From the NCBI GenBank assembly GCA_031291055.1, contig JARLJU010000033.1, forward strand, positions 1 through 35,733: a DNA stretch of 35,733 nucleotides. Reading direction: 5' to 3'. Origin of the DNA: Rudaea sp. GTDB taxonomy: Bacteria > Pseudomonadota > Gammaproteobacteria > Xanthomonadales > Rhodanobacteraceae. The notes under the pieces are model-generated. The model worked only from the letters and a program-made list of their open reading frames with translations, made no database searches and was not told the origin of the DNA. Each line of letters starts with the position of its first letter. The first letter of the stretch is position 1. The position numbers and the translations under genes were made by a program. Of this stretch, positions 25,171 through 32,756 are shown in pieces.

Positions 25171-28154
25171 AGGCTTTCCAGCAACAGCTTGAGCGCATCG
25201 GGCTGTACCGGTTTGACCAGATGGGCGTTGAATCCCGCCTGCTGCGCGCGCAGGCGATCGCGGTCCTGGCCGTAGCCGGTCATCGCGATCAGATGCACTG
25301 CCTGCATCTCCGGTTCGCCGCGGATCTGCTGCGCGACCTGGAAACCATCCATTTCCGGCAGACCGATATCGAGCAGGATGACTTCAGGCCGGAACGAATG
25401 CGCCGCATCCAGTGCATCCTTGCCATTGTATACAACGTGTGCCGCGTGCCCCCACAGTTCCAACAACGCAGCGGTACTGGCCGCCAGGTCGATGTTGTCG
25501 TCGACGATCAGGATGCGATGCCTGCCGCCTGTTGCCGGCGCAGCCGTGCGAACGGTCGCGGCCGTCGTATCGCGCGCTTGCGTCAGCGGCAGGCGCAGTT
25601 CAAATTCGCTGCCCGTGCCAGGACCGTCGCTACGCGCAATTACGCTGCCGCCGTGCAGGTCGCTGAGCCGGTGCACCAGCGCAAGGCCGATGCCGAGGCC
25701 GCCGGCCGAGCGCGCCAGCGACTGGTCGGCCTGGGTGAACGTCTCGAAGATGCGCGGCAGCAGGTCTGCGGCGATGCCCTGGCCGCTATCGCGCACGCGG
25801 ACGACAGCCTCGTTCGCCTCTTGCACCAGGCTCACGCGAATGCTGCCGCAGTCGTTTGTATATTTTGCCGCATTGTGCAGGATGTTGGCGAACATCTGCG
25901 TCAGCCGTGTGCTGTCGCCGTGCACGTACAGCAACTGCGGGTTCAGGTCCAGATCAAGCCGGTGCCGGCGCACATTGATCAATGGCTGTATGGTTTCCAC
26001 CGCCGCGTACAGGATGGATTGCAGTTCGACGACGCTGCGCTCCAGGGTGATCTTGCCCTGACTGATACGCGCCGCATCGAGCAGATCATCGACCAGGCGC
26101 ACCAGATGCTCGATCTGCCGGCGCATCGCCGGCACCAGGCTTGCGACCAGCGCGGCATCGGTTTCCTTGCGCGTGTCGAGCAGGTGCACCGCATTGCGCA
26201 AAGGTGCCAGCGGGTTGCGCAGTTCGTGCGCGAGCATGGCCAGGAATTCGTCCTTGCGGCGATCGGCAAGCAGCAGTTCTTCAGCCTGTTCGCGCAACTG
26301 GCTTTCGAGCTTCTTGCGCGCCGAAACATCCAGCGCGAATCCGACGTATTCATCCTCGACGCCGCTGACTCTGGCATAGCCGACGACGACGGAGACGCGC
26401 CTGTCGCTGTTCCTGGAGAACAACTCCTTTTCGTACGGCGCGCAATAGCCCAGCTCGGCCAGCTCTTTGAAAGCCACGTCGTCGGCTGTGCGATAGGCTG
26501 CAGGCGTCTGCGTGATCAGGTTGATCTCGCCCGCGGCCAGATCTTCGACACTGAAGCCGAGCATCTCCAGAAATGCGCCGTTGGCCTGGGTGACGCGGCC
26601 ATTGTGGGCGAAACTCAGGATCAGGCCGATGACGTTGGCTTCCACCAGCACGCGCAGTCGCGACTCGGTGACGCGCAATGCGCGATCCAGCTGCTGACGC
26701 TCAGTCAGATCGACCCAGCTGTGGACGGCGCCGACAATCGTGCCGTCGGTATCGCGTACCGGCGCGACGTTGACGATGACGGTAAGCGGCGCCTTGCCCG
26801 GGCGCTCGATGATCCACTGTTCATCGCGGACAGTGAGTCCCTCGTGCATGGCGCGATTGAGCGGCAGCATTGCCGCCGGTGGCGTACTGCCGTCGGGCAT
26901 GATTTTGCGATAGGCCGCGTGCGCCGGCGTGTTCTCGGCGGCGCCGATCCAGGCGCGCATCTGGTGACTGATGGCGATGATCGGAAAGTCCGGGCCGGGG
27001 CCGGTCATGGAAATTCCGATCGGCGCGTTTTCCAGAATGGTCTTGAGGGTTCGCTCGGACGCCATTGCGGCACTGGCGCGGCGGGCGACTTCCGTCGATG
27101 CCGTGCTCAGCGCAATTTCGGCCTCGCGTCGCTGGGTCGAGTCGTGGAAGACCATGACCGCGCCCTGGATCACGCCGTTCGCGTCGTAGGTCGGCGCAGC
27201 GCTGTCCTCGATCACGTATTCGCGGCCGTAGCGCGAGCGCAGCACGGTGTGATTGGCCAGGCCGACGATCTTACCTTCCGCGAGTGCCCGCGCCACGGGA
27301 TTGTCGGCGCGCTGGCGCGTGGTTTCGTTGATGATGTCGAACACTTCGAGCAGCGGCTTGCCCACAGCGTCTTGTGCACTCCAGCCGGTCATCGCTTCTG
27401 CCACGGGATTCACCAATACGATATGGCCGCGCGGATCGGTGACGATCACGGCGTCACCGATGCTGCGCAATGTGGTGCTGAACCATTCACGTTGCAGGAA
27501 AATCTCGTTCGCCGCACGCGCCCGTGCTTGCCGGTCGCGACGCCGCAGAACCGCGGCGAGCAGGACCAGCGCAAGACCCACGCACATGCCGAGGATGCGC
27601 GAGTACTGACTGAACCGGTACACATCCGCCGCATGCGCATCGCGTTCGGCCTGCAAGCTCAGTTCGGCGGCGCGCAGGGCGCCGACCTGTTCGCGGATGG
27701 CGTGCATGTCGCGCATGCCCTGGTCCGTCGTCACCAGCGCGAGTGCGGCATCGCGATGACCGGATTCCAGCAGATCAAGCGTGCGCCGCAGTTCATCGAA
27801 CTTGGCCGTGAGCAGAGGTTCCAGTTGTGCCAACCGGTTCAACTGTGCGGAGTTTTCGGCCAACAACGCTTTCAGGTTGGCGAGATTTGCGCTTACGCTG
27901 TGCGATGCGGATCGATAGGGGTCCAGATACGCAGCGCTCTGCGTCAGCAGATAGCCGCGCTGCCCGGTTTCCGCCTCCGTGACCGTCGACATCAGATCGT
28001 CGATTGCATTCAGCACTTCGCGCGAGCGCAGACTGGCGGCATTGCCCGCGGCCAGGGTCTCGGTATTGCGATACGACAGCATCGCGTTGCCGATCAGGGC
28101 AGCGGCGATCAGCACAAGCGCGATCGCCCAGAGGGCACGTTTGACGACACTCAT
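25161..28154 (-). CDS. Hybrid sensor histidine kinase: CHASE3, three PAS, HisKA, HATPase, receiver
   Basis: The 997-residue protein has TM1 at about 7-27 and a CHASE3 domain (about 35-180, with AETGQRGYLLT). TM2 is at about 186-203. Three PAS domains follow (about 222-345, 366-485, 497-615). HisKA carries His643 in HELRNPLAPL, HATPase spans about 745-857, and the C-terminal receiver has Asp929 (LLDIGLPEMDG) and Lys981. Signals may be extracytoplasmic (CHASE3) and cytoplasmic (PAS). The preferred ATG is 28154; a TTG at 28193 would add 13 residues and the Shine-Dalgarno is weak for both. The protein lacks its own DNA-binding output, so it probably feeds a phosphorelay or one of the adjacent receivers. 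Confidence 0.92.
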   Translation of the reverse strand: MSVVKRALWAIALVLIAAALIGNAMLSYRNTETLAAGNAASLRSREVLNAIDDLMSTVTEAETGQRGYLLTQSAAYLDPYRSASHSVSANLANLKALLAENSAQLNRLAQLEPLLTAKFDELRRTLDLLESGHRDAALALVTTDQGMRDMHAIREQVGALRAAELSLQAERDAHAADVYRFSQYSRILGMCVGLALVLLAAVLRRRDRQARARAANEIFLQREWFSTTLRSIGDAVIVTDPRGHIVLVNPVAEAMTGWSAQDAVGKPLLEVFDIINETTRQRADNPVARALAEGKIVGLANHTVLRSRYGREYVIEDSAAPTYDANGVIQGAVMVFHDSTQRREAEIALSTASTEVARRASAAMASERTLKTILENAPIGISMTGPGPDFPIIAISHQMRAWIGAAENTPAHAAYRKIMPDGSTPPAAMLPLNRAMHEGLTVRDEQWIIERPGKAPLTVIVNVAPVRDTDGTIVGAVHSWVDLTERQQLDRALRVTESRLRVLVEANVIGLILSFAHNGRVTQANGAFLEMLGFSVEDLAAGEINLITQTPAAYRTADDVAFKELAELGYCAPYEKELFSRNSDRRVSVVVGYARVSGVEDEYVGFALDVSARKKLESQLREQAEELLLADRRKDEFLAMLAHELRNPLAPLRNAVHLLDTRKETDAALVASLVPAMRRQIEHLVRLVDDLLDAARISQGKITLERSVVELQSILYAAVETIQPLINVRRHRLDLDLNPQLLYVHGDSTRLTQMFANILHNAAKYTNDCGSIRVSLVQEANEAVVRVRDSGQGIAADLLPRIFETFTQADQSLARSAGGLGIGLALVHRLSDLHGGSVIARSDGPGTGSEFELRLPLTQARDTTAATVRTAAPATGGRHRILIVDDNIDLAASTAALLELWGHAAHVVYNGKDALDAAHSFRPEVILLDIGLPEMDGFQVAQQIRGEPEMQAVHLIAMTGYGQDRDRLRAQQAGFNAHLVKPVQPDALKLLLESLQS

Positions 28155-28249
28155 TTGTTTGCTAGCCTTGCCTCGTTCAATCGCTGTCCGCAAGCATCAA
28201 TTCCGCTGCAAAATTTACAACTGGTGTGAGGTGTGCGATGGCATTTGCA

Positions 28250-28266
28250 TTGGCACGACCTCTGCT
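28250..28266 (+). promoter_or_regulatory. Sigma-54-like promoter of the UBA/TS-N-like gene
   Basis: TTGGCACG-ACCT-CTGCT has a perfect -24 and correct GG/GC spacing. The expected start point, about 12 bases downstream (near 28277), leaves room for AAGGA (28284-28288) and favours translation from 28297. Confidence 0.7.
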
Positions 28267-28296
28267 TCGGATTGTGAAGAAACAAGGATGTCGCAC

Positions 28297-28623
28297 ATGC
28301 TCACACAAGATCGCATTGAACAAGTTCGCCGTCAAACCAGTGTCTCGGTGATGGACGCCGTGCATGCACTGACGTTGTCCGCGGGCGATGTCGATCGCGC
28401 CATCGACGGACTCAACGATCACACGAACGCTGGCAACCGCGCCGTCATCGCAGGTAATCGCGGCCACGCACAGCGCATTGCCGCAGCGCTGGTGGATTCC
28501 GGTATCTGGTTCGAGTGCGAGACGACCGCTGGCGGCCAATGGCGTTTCTGCGTTGCACTCGGCGCCTATGCACGCTTGTGTGCGCTCAATGCGGCCCTGG
28601 GTAACGACGCAGTCCCGGCGTGA
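28297..28623 (+). CDS. Small protein with N-terminal UBA/TS-N (EF-Ts-like) domain
   Basis: The 108-residue protein's residues 4-42 (RIEQVRRQTSVSVMDAVHAL, then AGDVDRAIDGLND) match the pattern of the EF-Ts N-terminal UBA domain, LR..TG..MMDCKKAL...GD...AI. That domain binds EF-Tu. The rest (about 50-105) is a separate segment with three Cys or aromatic positions (GIWFECE, QWRFCVAL) that I do not recognise. Translation from 28297 has AAGGA eight bases upstream; an ATG at 28288 is too close to it. The gene is not an EF-Ts, since it lacks the dimerisation core. It could modulate translation under stress, which is inference. Confidence 0.72.
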   Translation: MLTQDRIEQVRRQTSVSVMDAVHALTLSAGDVDRAIDGLNDHTNAGNRAVIAGNRGHAQRIAAALVDSGIWFECETTAGGQWRFCVALGAYARLCALNAALGNDAVPA

Positions 28624-28639
28624 TATCGGCCCGGCAGTT

Positions 28640-29005
28640 TCAGGTTGCCAACAGCGAGGCGAGCGTATCGCGCAGTTCGTTCGTGCCGAAGGGTTTGTAC
28701 AGGAAAGCGTCGGGCCGCACTGATTGGTCGTCGAGTTTGACCTGCTCGGCAAATGCGGCGGTCGAACACAGCAGCGGCATGCGCGGATAGCTGCGGCGCA
28801 ATTCGGCGATCAAGTCGGAAGCAGGAATATTGCCGAGGAAATAATCGACGATCGCGACGTCGTACGCGCCAGCGTCGATCGCCGCGCGTGCGCTGGCGTG
28901 ATCGCCAGCGCTGACCAGATCGTAGCCCAGGTCTTCCAGCATGTAACGCAACGCCACCTGCAAGCTGCGATCGTCCTCGATCAGCAGAATGCGTTTCTTG
29001 CCCAT
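28640..29005 (-). CDS. Stand-alone response regulator receiver
   Basis: The 121-residue receiver has acidic pair Asp11/Asp12, phospho-acceptor Asp54 (AIVDYFLG), Thr/Ser-type switch region (LLCSTAAFAEQ) and Lys in LYKPFGTNEL. There is no output domain, so it may act as a phosphorelay shuttle or sink, perhaps for the hybrid kinase upstream. The unusual YF after the acceptor Asp differs from the common L.L. The start at 29005 has GGAAG upstream; the frame opens at 29029. Its stop lies 16 bases from the convergent UBA-like gene. Confidence 0.87.
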   Translation of the reverse strand: MGKKRILLIEDDRSLQVALRYMLEDLGYDLVSAGDHASARAAIDAGAYDVAIVDYFLGNIPASDLIAELRRSYPRMPLLCSTAAFAEQVKLDDQSVRPDAFLYKPFGTNELRDTLASLLAT

Positions 29006-29125
29006 GAGCCGTCTTCCCCGTTTCAACACGCCGGATTGCTGAAAACGCAGTATGCACCCGAATCAGTCGCATGGGTTGGTGGCAGGCAACTGTTCCGGCT
29101 CAAGTCGCCGCCTGCACCCGTCCCG

Positions 29126-29788
29126 TCAGCCGCCGGCTTGGGCTGTATGCAGCGGCGGGACCTGCGCGGAACGGCTGGCATAACCAAACCTGGCCAGGCG
29201 GTTGTAGACGGTTTTCAGGCTGATACCCAGCGCCTGCGCGGCTTTCGGTTTGTGATTGTTGAAATGGGCCATCGTTTCGAACAGCATTTGCCGTTCAACC
29301 TCTTCCAGGGTCATGCCGACCCGGAACGAGATTGGCGCGGCTGCAGACGCTGTGCGTGCCTCGTCACTTGCGTGCCTGTTCTCTGTATACGGCGGCAAAG
29401 CAGATGAATGCCGGCGTGCCGAACCGGCCGCCTTGGCGAACAGCGCTCCCAGGGTGCTCCGATCCAGGGGCTTGATGATGTAGTCGACGACGGGCAGGTG
29501 CATGGCGCGCACGGCCGATTCCACCGACGGGTTGGCGGTGATGATTGCAATCGGCACGTTGTCGGCCGGGTCGACGTCGTGGAGTAGCGACAGCCCGTTT
29601 CCATCCGGCAATTCCAGATCGAGCAGGACCATGTCGAAGCGCGCATGGCGCATTTTGGCTCGAGCCTCGGCAAGGCTTTCCGCCGGTTCCGCGTGCATGC
29701 CCTCCAGCTGGGCGATTTCCGCCGCAGCGGCGAGGAAGCTCGTGTCGTCATCGACAATCAGGATATGCGCATTGGACATGTCGCCCAT
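29126..29788 (-). CDS. Response regulator: receiver plus Fis-type helix-turn-helix
   Basis: The 220-residue protein has a receiver (1-120; Asp57 in VLLDLELPDG, Lys in YIIKPLD), a linker of about 40 residues, and a C-terminal Fis-type helix-turn-helix (about 160-205) with LEEVERQMLFETM and KAAQALGISLKTVYNRL. This looks like an NtrC-family protein without the AAA+ domain, as in ActR/PrrA/RegA. It cannot itself open sigma-54 promoters, but could bind enhancer-like sites or act at sigma-70 promoters. AAGGAG seven bases before the ATG sets the start. A sigma-54-like promoter is 36 bases upstream, so it may belong to the RpoN circuit it sits in. Confidence 0.88.
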   Translation of the reverse strand: MGDMSNAHILIVDDDTSFLAAAAEIAQLEGMHAEPAESLAEARAKMRHARFDMVLLDLELPDGNGLSLLHDVDPADNVPIAIITANPSVESAVRAMHLPVVDYIIKPLDRSTLGALFAKAAGSARRHSSALPPYTENRHASDEARTASAAAPISFRVGMTLEEVERQMLFETMAHFNNHKPKAAQALGISLKTVYNRLARFGYASRSAQVPPLHTAQAGG

Positions 29789-29823
29789 GGGAAGACTCCT
29801 TTTTTAAATCCCGGTGCTGGCAG

Positions 29824-29839
29824 AGCAGCAAGCATGCCA
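29824..29839 (-). promoter_or_regulatory. Sigma-54-like promoter of the receiver-Fis regulator
   Basis: Minus strand TGGCATG-CTTG-CTGCT with correct GG/GC spacing, 36 bases before the ATG. It is embedded in an eight-base inverted repeat (TGCTGGCA at 29815-29822, TGCCAGCA at 29835-29842), which could place a regulator directly over the promoter. Confidence 0.62.
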
Positions 29840-29967
29840 GCAGCCTTGCCATGGAAAATCTTACGATCCGGCAAGGTTGGATGCGTGTTTCGGGGCGGAT
29901 TGCAATGCGAAGCTGCGGCGATAATGCAAATTGCAACAGAAATTGACGTATCGGCCCGGAACTGGCG

Positions 29968-29984
29968 CCGGCACGTTCGTTGCG
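29968..29984 (+). promoter_or_regulatory. Sigma-54-like promoter facing the topoisomerase IB remnant
   Basis: CCGGCACG-TTCG-TTGCG: GG at 29970-29971 and GC at 29982-29983 are ten bases apart, with a perfect -12 and one mismatch in the -24. Downstream there is only the decayed topoisomerase IB frame, so this may be a relic promoter. Confidence 0.5.
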
Positions 29985-30051
29985 CCGTGGGATCCCTCAT
30001 TGACGCTTCGGGCAATCGAACCGCCGTTTTCAACGCGCCGTCTTCACGCAT

Positions 30052-30285
30052 CCTGCGGCGTATCGGTCTGCGCTGTACGACCGACGCCGAGGCCGGATAC
30101 CGACGCCACCGGCTGCGCGAATAATTTGTATACATTTCCGCATCCGGCCCACGCCTGCGCGATGCGCGCATCATCGAGCGCATTCGCCCGCTCGCGATTC
30201 CGCCCGCCGCCTGGCGCCGCGCATGTTACGTGCCCCCCGCCGTGCTACAGGCCCATGCCGAGCGCAAGTTTACCTTGCCGTGCGC
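30052..30285 (+). pseudogene. Decayed DNA topoisomerase IB N-terminal fragment
   Basis: Reading one frame gives IGLRCTTDAEAGYRRHRLRE, a TAA stop at 30122-30124, then FVYISASGPRLRDARIIERI and RPLAIPPAAWRR. This follows the N terminus of poxvirus-type bacterial topoisomerase IB, where GLRYVSDAEPGIRR..., RDAATLARIRALAIPPAW is the family pattern. Besides the internal stop there is an extra Ala codon in IPPAAW. Beyond about 30214 only faint similarity persists (VLQA..AERK, to about 30285). The catalytic domain with Arg/Lys/Tyr residues is absent. The flanking 616-base gap 29789-30405 contains this remnant and two promoter-like sites, and nothing else I can read. Confidence 0.58.
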
Positions 30286-30405
30286 CGGCACCCGGCGTGC
30301 AAAAAAGTGCTTGTCGCTACGTGAGCGTGCGCTGCAACGGCTGCTGGCCGCGCACGAAAAAACGCCCGCGCCCGGCTTTGCCCTGAACGACGACGTCAAT
30401 TCAAG

Positions 30406-30642
30406 TCAGAGCGTCGGCAGATGCTGACGGCGATTTGCGAACCCGCGTTGCGCCGGGGTGCGATGGATGTGTCCGCTGTTCCTGGATTCGGTGATGCGCA
30501 AAATCGTGATGAACAAGGCGAAGCAGGCGGCGATGGCACAGATCACGCGGATGACCAGCAGCGATGGCCCCGTGCTTGCCGATGCGGCCCACGCGGCTGC
30601 AGGCGACATCAGGGACATCAAAAGGATTTTCGTGTTCAGCAT
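30406..30642 (-). CDS. Small membrane protein of unknown function
   Basis: The 78-residue protein has an N-terminal hydrophobic segment with a possible signal cleavage site (PAAAWA/AS, about 20). A single membrane helix (about 28-46, LLVIRVICAIAACFALFITI) and a basic C-terminal tail follow. AGGAGG eight bases before the ATG at 30642 strongly supports it. No family is recognised. It lies downstream of the DUF3309 gene on the same strand (115-base gap), and no sigma-54-like site of proper spacing was found before it. Confidence 0.65.
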   Translation of the reverse strand: MLNTKILLMSLMSPAAAWAASASTGPSLLVIRVICAIAACFALFITILRITESRNSGHIHRTPAQRGFANRRQHLPTL

Positions 30643-30757
30643 GACCGCCCCTCCTGTTTTCGAATCTGTATAAATCCATTTGTGGCAACGGGTGTCACGA
30701 GCCGCGGTGAAGCAGCGGGCCACGCATCCGCGCGCAGGCCTCTTTGCATGGCGCGCC

Positions 30758-30916
30758 TCAGATGCGGCCGAGCACGAGCAGAATGATCACGATCAGCAGA
30801 ACCAGACCCAGGCCGCCGGTCGGGTAGTAACCCCAGCTGCTGCTGTACGGCCACGCGGGAAAGGCGCCGATCAATGCCAGGACAAGGATGATCAACAAAA
30901 TGGTACCGAGACTCAT
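30758..30916 (-). CDS. DUF3309 family 52-residue membrane protein
   Basis: The short frame encodes MSLGTILLIILVLALIGAFP, WPYSSSWGYYPTGGLG and VLLIVIILLVLGRI. It matches the DUF3309 pattern of two hydrophobic helices around an aromatic/Gly turn. AGGAG seven bases before the ATG confirms it. These tiny inner-membrane proteins recur in stress gene clusters; their activity is unknown. It has the best sigma-54-like promoter of the window, 76 bases upstream. Confidence 0.88.
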   Translation of the reverse strand: MSLGTILLIILVLALIGAFPAWPYSSSWGYYPTGGLGLVLLIVIILLVLGRI

Positions 30917-30991
30917 AGCTGTACTCCTGCAATTCTGGTGGCTTGTGCGGCCGTATTTGCTGCCGGCGAATTAATGTCGCACAGACGCATT

Positions 30992-31008
30992 CGCAAGCCG
31001 CGTGCCAA
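30992..31008 (-). promoter_or_regulatory. Sigma-54 promoter of the DUF3309 gene
   Basis: Minus strand TTGGCACG-CGGC-TTGCG is a full match to the -24/-12 consensus core with correct spacing. It lies in the divergent 357-base gap 30917-31273, which also holds the NRAMP promoter candidate and no gene. Confidence 0.75.
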
Positions 31009-31214
31009 TGGAGCCATATGCGAAAAAGCCTGATCTCATGCGGTTTGCAGCAGTTTTTCGGACTTCGGTTTGCCCGATTGCAAAACTGTTGTCGTGCGAA
31101 ATGCACAGCCTGCGCTCCCGATCCAGACACGGAGATCGGCAGGCGCAAGGCAAATGGCCGCTAGCGTATGCGCCGACGGCCGAGCGAAAATGTATACAAA
31201 GTCATATTGCCCCA

Positions 31215-31231
31215 TTGGCACGACAATTGAT
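31215..31231 (+). promoter_or_regulatory. Sigma-54-like promoter of the NRAMP-like gene, degenerate -12
   Basis: TTGGCACG-ACAA-TTGAT has a perfect -24, but the -12 reads GA instead of the highly conserved GC. It lies 43 bases before the ATG. The same TTGAT variant occurs before the DUF2383-like gene. Confidence 0.4.
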
Positions 31232-31273
31232 GCTCGAGGCAGACGTGTCCGATTCGCGGCGCGAAGGAACAAC

Positions 31274-32566
31274 ATGACCAGGCGATCCAAACGCGAGGCC
31301 GCCATTGCGGACACCAAGACATCGTTCTGGAAAAAGCTCGGTCCGGGACTCGTCACCGGCGCAGCCGACGACGATCCCAGCGGTATCGCGACCTATTCGC
31401 AGGCGGGTGCCGGCATGGGTTACGGCTTGCTGTGGACGATCTGGCTGACATTCCCGCTGATGGTCGCGATCCAGATGATATGTGCCCGCATCGGTTGCGT
31501 CACCGGCCACGGATTGGCTGCCGGCATGCGCAATCATTCGTCGCGGCCGTTGTTGCACTCAATCATCGTGCTGCTGTTCGTGGCCAACACGATCAACATC
31601 GGCGCGGATGTCGTGGCCATGGGTGCGGCAACCCGTTTGCTGATTGGCGGACCGGCGCTGGCGTACGCCTTGGGCCTGGGTGCGGTGTCACTGGTACTGC
31701 AGGTATTCGTGCCGTTCAAATCGTACGCGCCGCTGCTGAAATTCCTCGCGCTCGCGCTGTTCGCCTACGTCGCCACGATCTTTTTCGTCAAGGTGCCGTG
31801 GGGCGACGTTGCCTATCGGTCTTTCGTCCCGGGCATCACCTGGAATTCCACGACCCTGATGATGATCGTCGCGGTTTTCGGCACAACAATCAGCCCGTAC
31901 CTGTTCTTCTGGCAGGCCTCGCATGAAGTGGAAAAGATCAACGCAAACGCCGACGAAACCGCGCTGAAGAAGGACGCCAACGACGCGGAGCCGCAACTGA
32001 ACCGCATCACGGTCGACACGGTCACCGGCATGGCCTTCTCCAACATCGTCGCGTTCTTCATCATGGTGACGACTGCGGCTGTGTTGCATGCCAGGGGCGT
32101 CACCGATATCCAGACGTCGGCGCAGGCCGCGCAGGCGCTGCAGCCGGTCGCGGGCAAGTTCGCCTTCGCCCTGTTCGCCGCCGGCATCATCGGCACCGGC
32201 TTGCTGGCTGTGCCTGTGCTTGCGGCATCCAGCGCCTACGCCGCCGCCGAAACATTCGGCTGGCCGCTCGGGCTGGAACGCCGCTGGCAGAAGGCTCGCG
32301 GGTTTTACGCGACCATCGTTGCCGGAATGCTGGGCGGAATGGCACTCAGCTTCACGCCGATCGATCCGGTCAAGGCTTTGGTCTGGAGCGCGGTGATCAA
32401 CGGCGTGATCGCCGTGCCGATCATGGCCGTGGTCATGCACATTGGCTCGTTGCGCAAGGTAATGGGAGACTTCACCGTGACCTTGCCTTTGCGTGTTTTC
32501 GGCTGGCTCGCAACCGCGACCATGGCGGTTGCCGTGGTCGCCATGTTCTGTAGCTGGTGGCGCTAG
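31274..32566 (+). CDS. NRAMP-related metal transporter with altered ligand motifs
   Basis: The 430-residue protein has about eleven membrane helices of the NRAMP/APC fold. TM1 reads DDDPSGIATYSQAGAG (Asp34-Pro-Ser-Gly37), where classical Mn/Fe NRAMP proteins have DPGN. TM6 reads ISPY (206-209) where classical ones have MPH. The Asn, Met and His ligands are therefore replaced. This fits the divergent NRAMP-related branch, some of which move Mg2+, or non-Mn carriers. The start at 31274 has GAAGGA upstream; the frame opens at 31070. It is divergent from the DUF3309 gene. The transported ion cannot be decided from sequence. Confidence 0.87.
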   Translation: MTRRSKREAAIADTKTSFWKKLGPGLVTGAADDDPSGIATYSQAGAGMGYGLLWTIWLTFPLMVAIQMICARIGCVTGHGLAAGMRNHSSRPLLHSIIVLLFVANTINIGADVVAMGAATRLLIGGPALAYALGLGAVSLVLQVFVPFKSYAPLLKFLALALFAYVATIFFVKVPWGDVAYRSFVPGITWNSTTLMMIVAVFGTTISPYLFFWQASHEVEKINANADETALKKDANDAEPQLNRITVDTVTGMAFSNIVAFFIMVTTAAVLHARGVTDIQTSAQAAQALQPVAGKFAFALFAAGIIGTGLLAVPVLAASSAYAAAETFGWPLGLERRWQKARGFYATIVAGMLGGMALSFTPIDPVKALVWSAVINGVIAVPIMAVVMHIGSLRKVMGDFTVTLPLRVFGWLATATMAVAVVAMFCSWWR

Positions 32567-32611
32567 CGCAAGTATGACCGGCCAGGCCGAGAGCACTTTG
32601 TCCGGCGTGAT

Positions 32612-32627
32612 CGGCGGGTGGCCGCCG
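32612..32627 (+). terminator. Hairpin after the NRAMP-like gene
   Basis: CGGCGG-GTGG-CCGCCG, a six-base GC stem with a four-base loop, lies 46 bases after the stop codon and is not followed by a T-run. It may be a weak or Rho-assisted end. The 190-base gap to the next gene shows nothing else. Confidence 0.35.
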
Positions 32628-32756
32628 CGTTACCGGTGCCCACACTCCAGACGATGCCTCCGGTCAGCTGGCTGAACGACAAGCATCAAGCTCGACGTAC
32701 AAGTTTTCAGGTCGGCCTTCAGCAGTGTGTGCCATGGACAGTGCTTCACCGGCAAG

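Noticed and set aside
25104..28229. 1041-codon plus-strand open frame
   Set aside because: It is the antisense shadow of the hybrid kinase; its His/Gln/Arg-rich composition is typical of such shadows.
30690..30710. TGACACCCGTTGCC before the 78-residue membrane protein
   Set aside because: GA and GC are only eight bases apart and the -24 GG is absent, so it is not a sigma-54 promoter.
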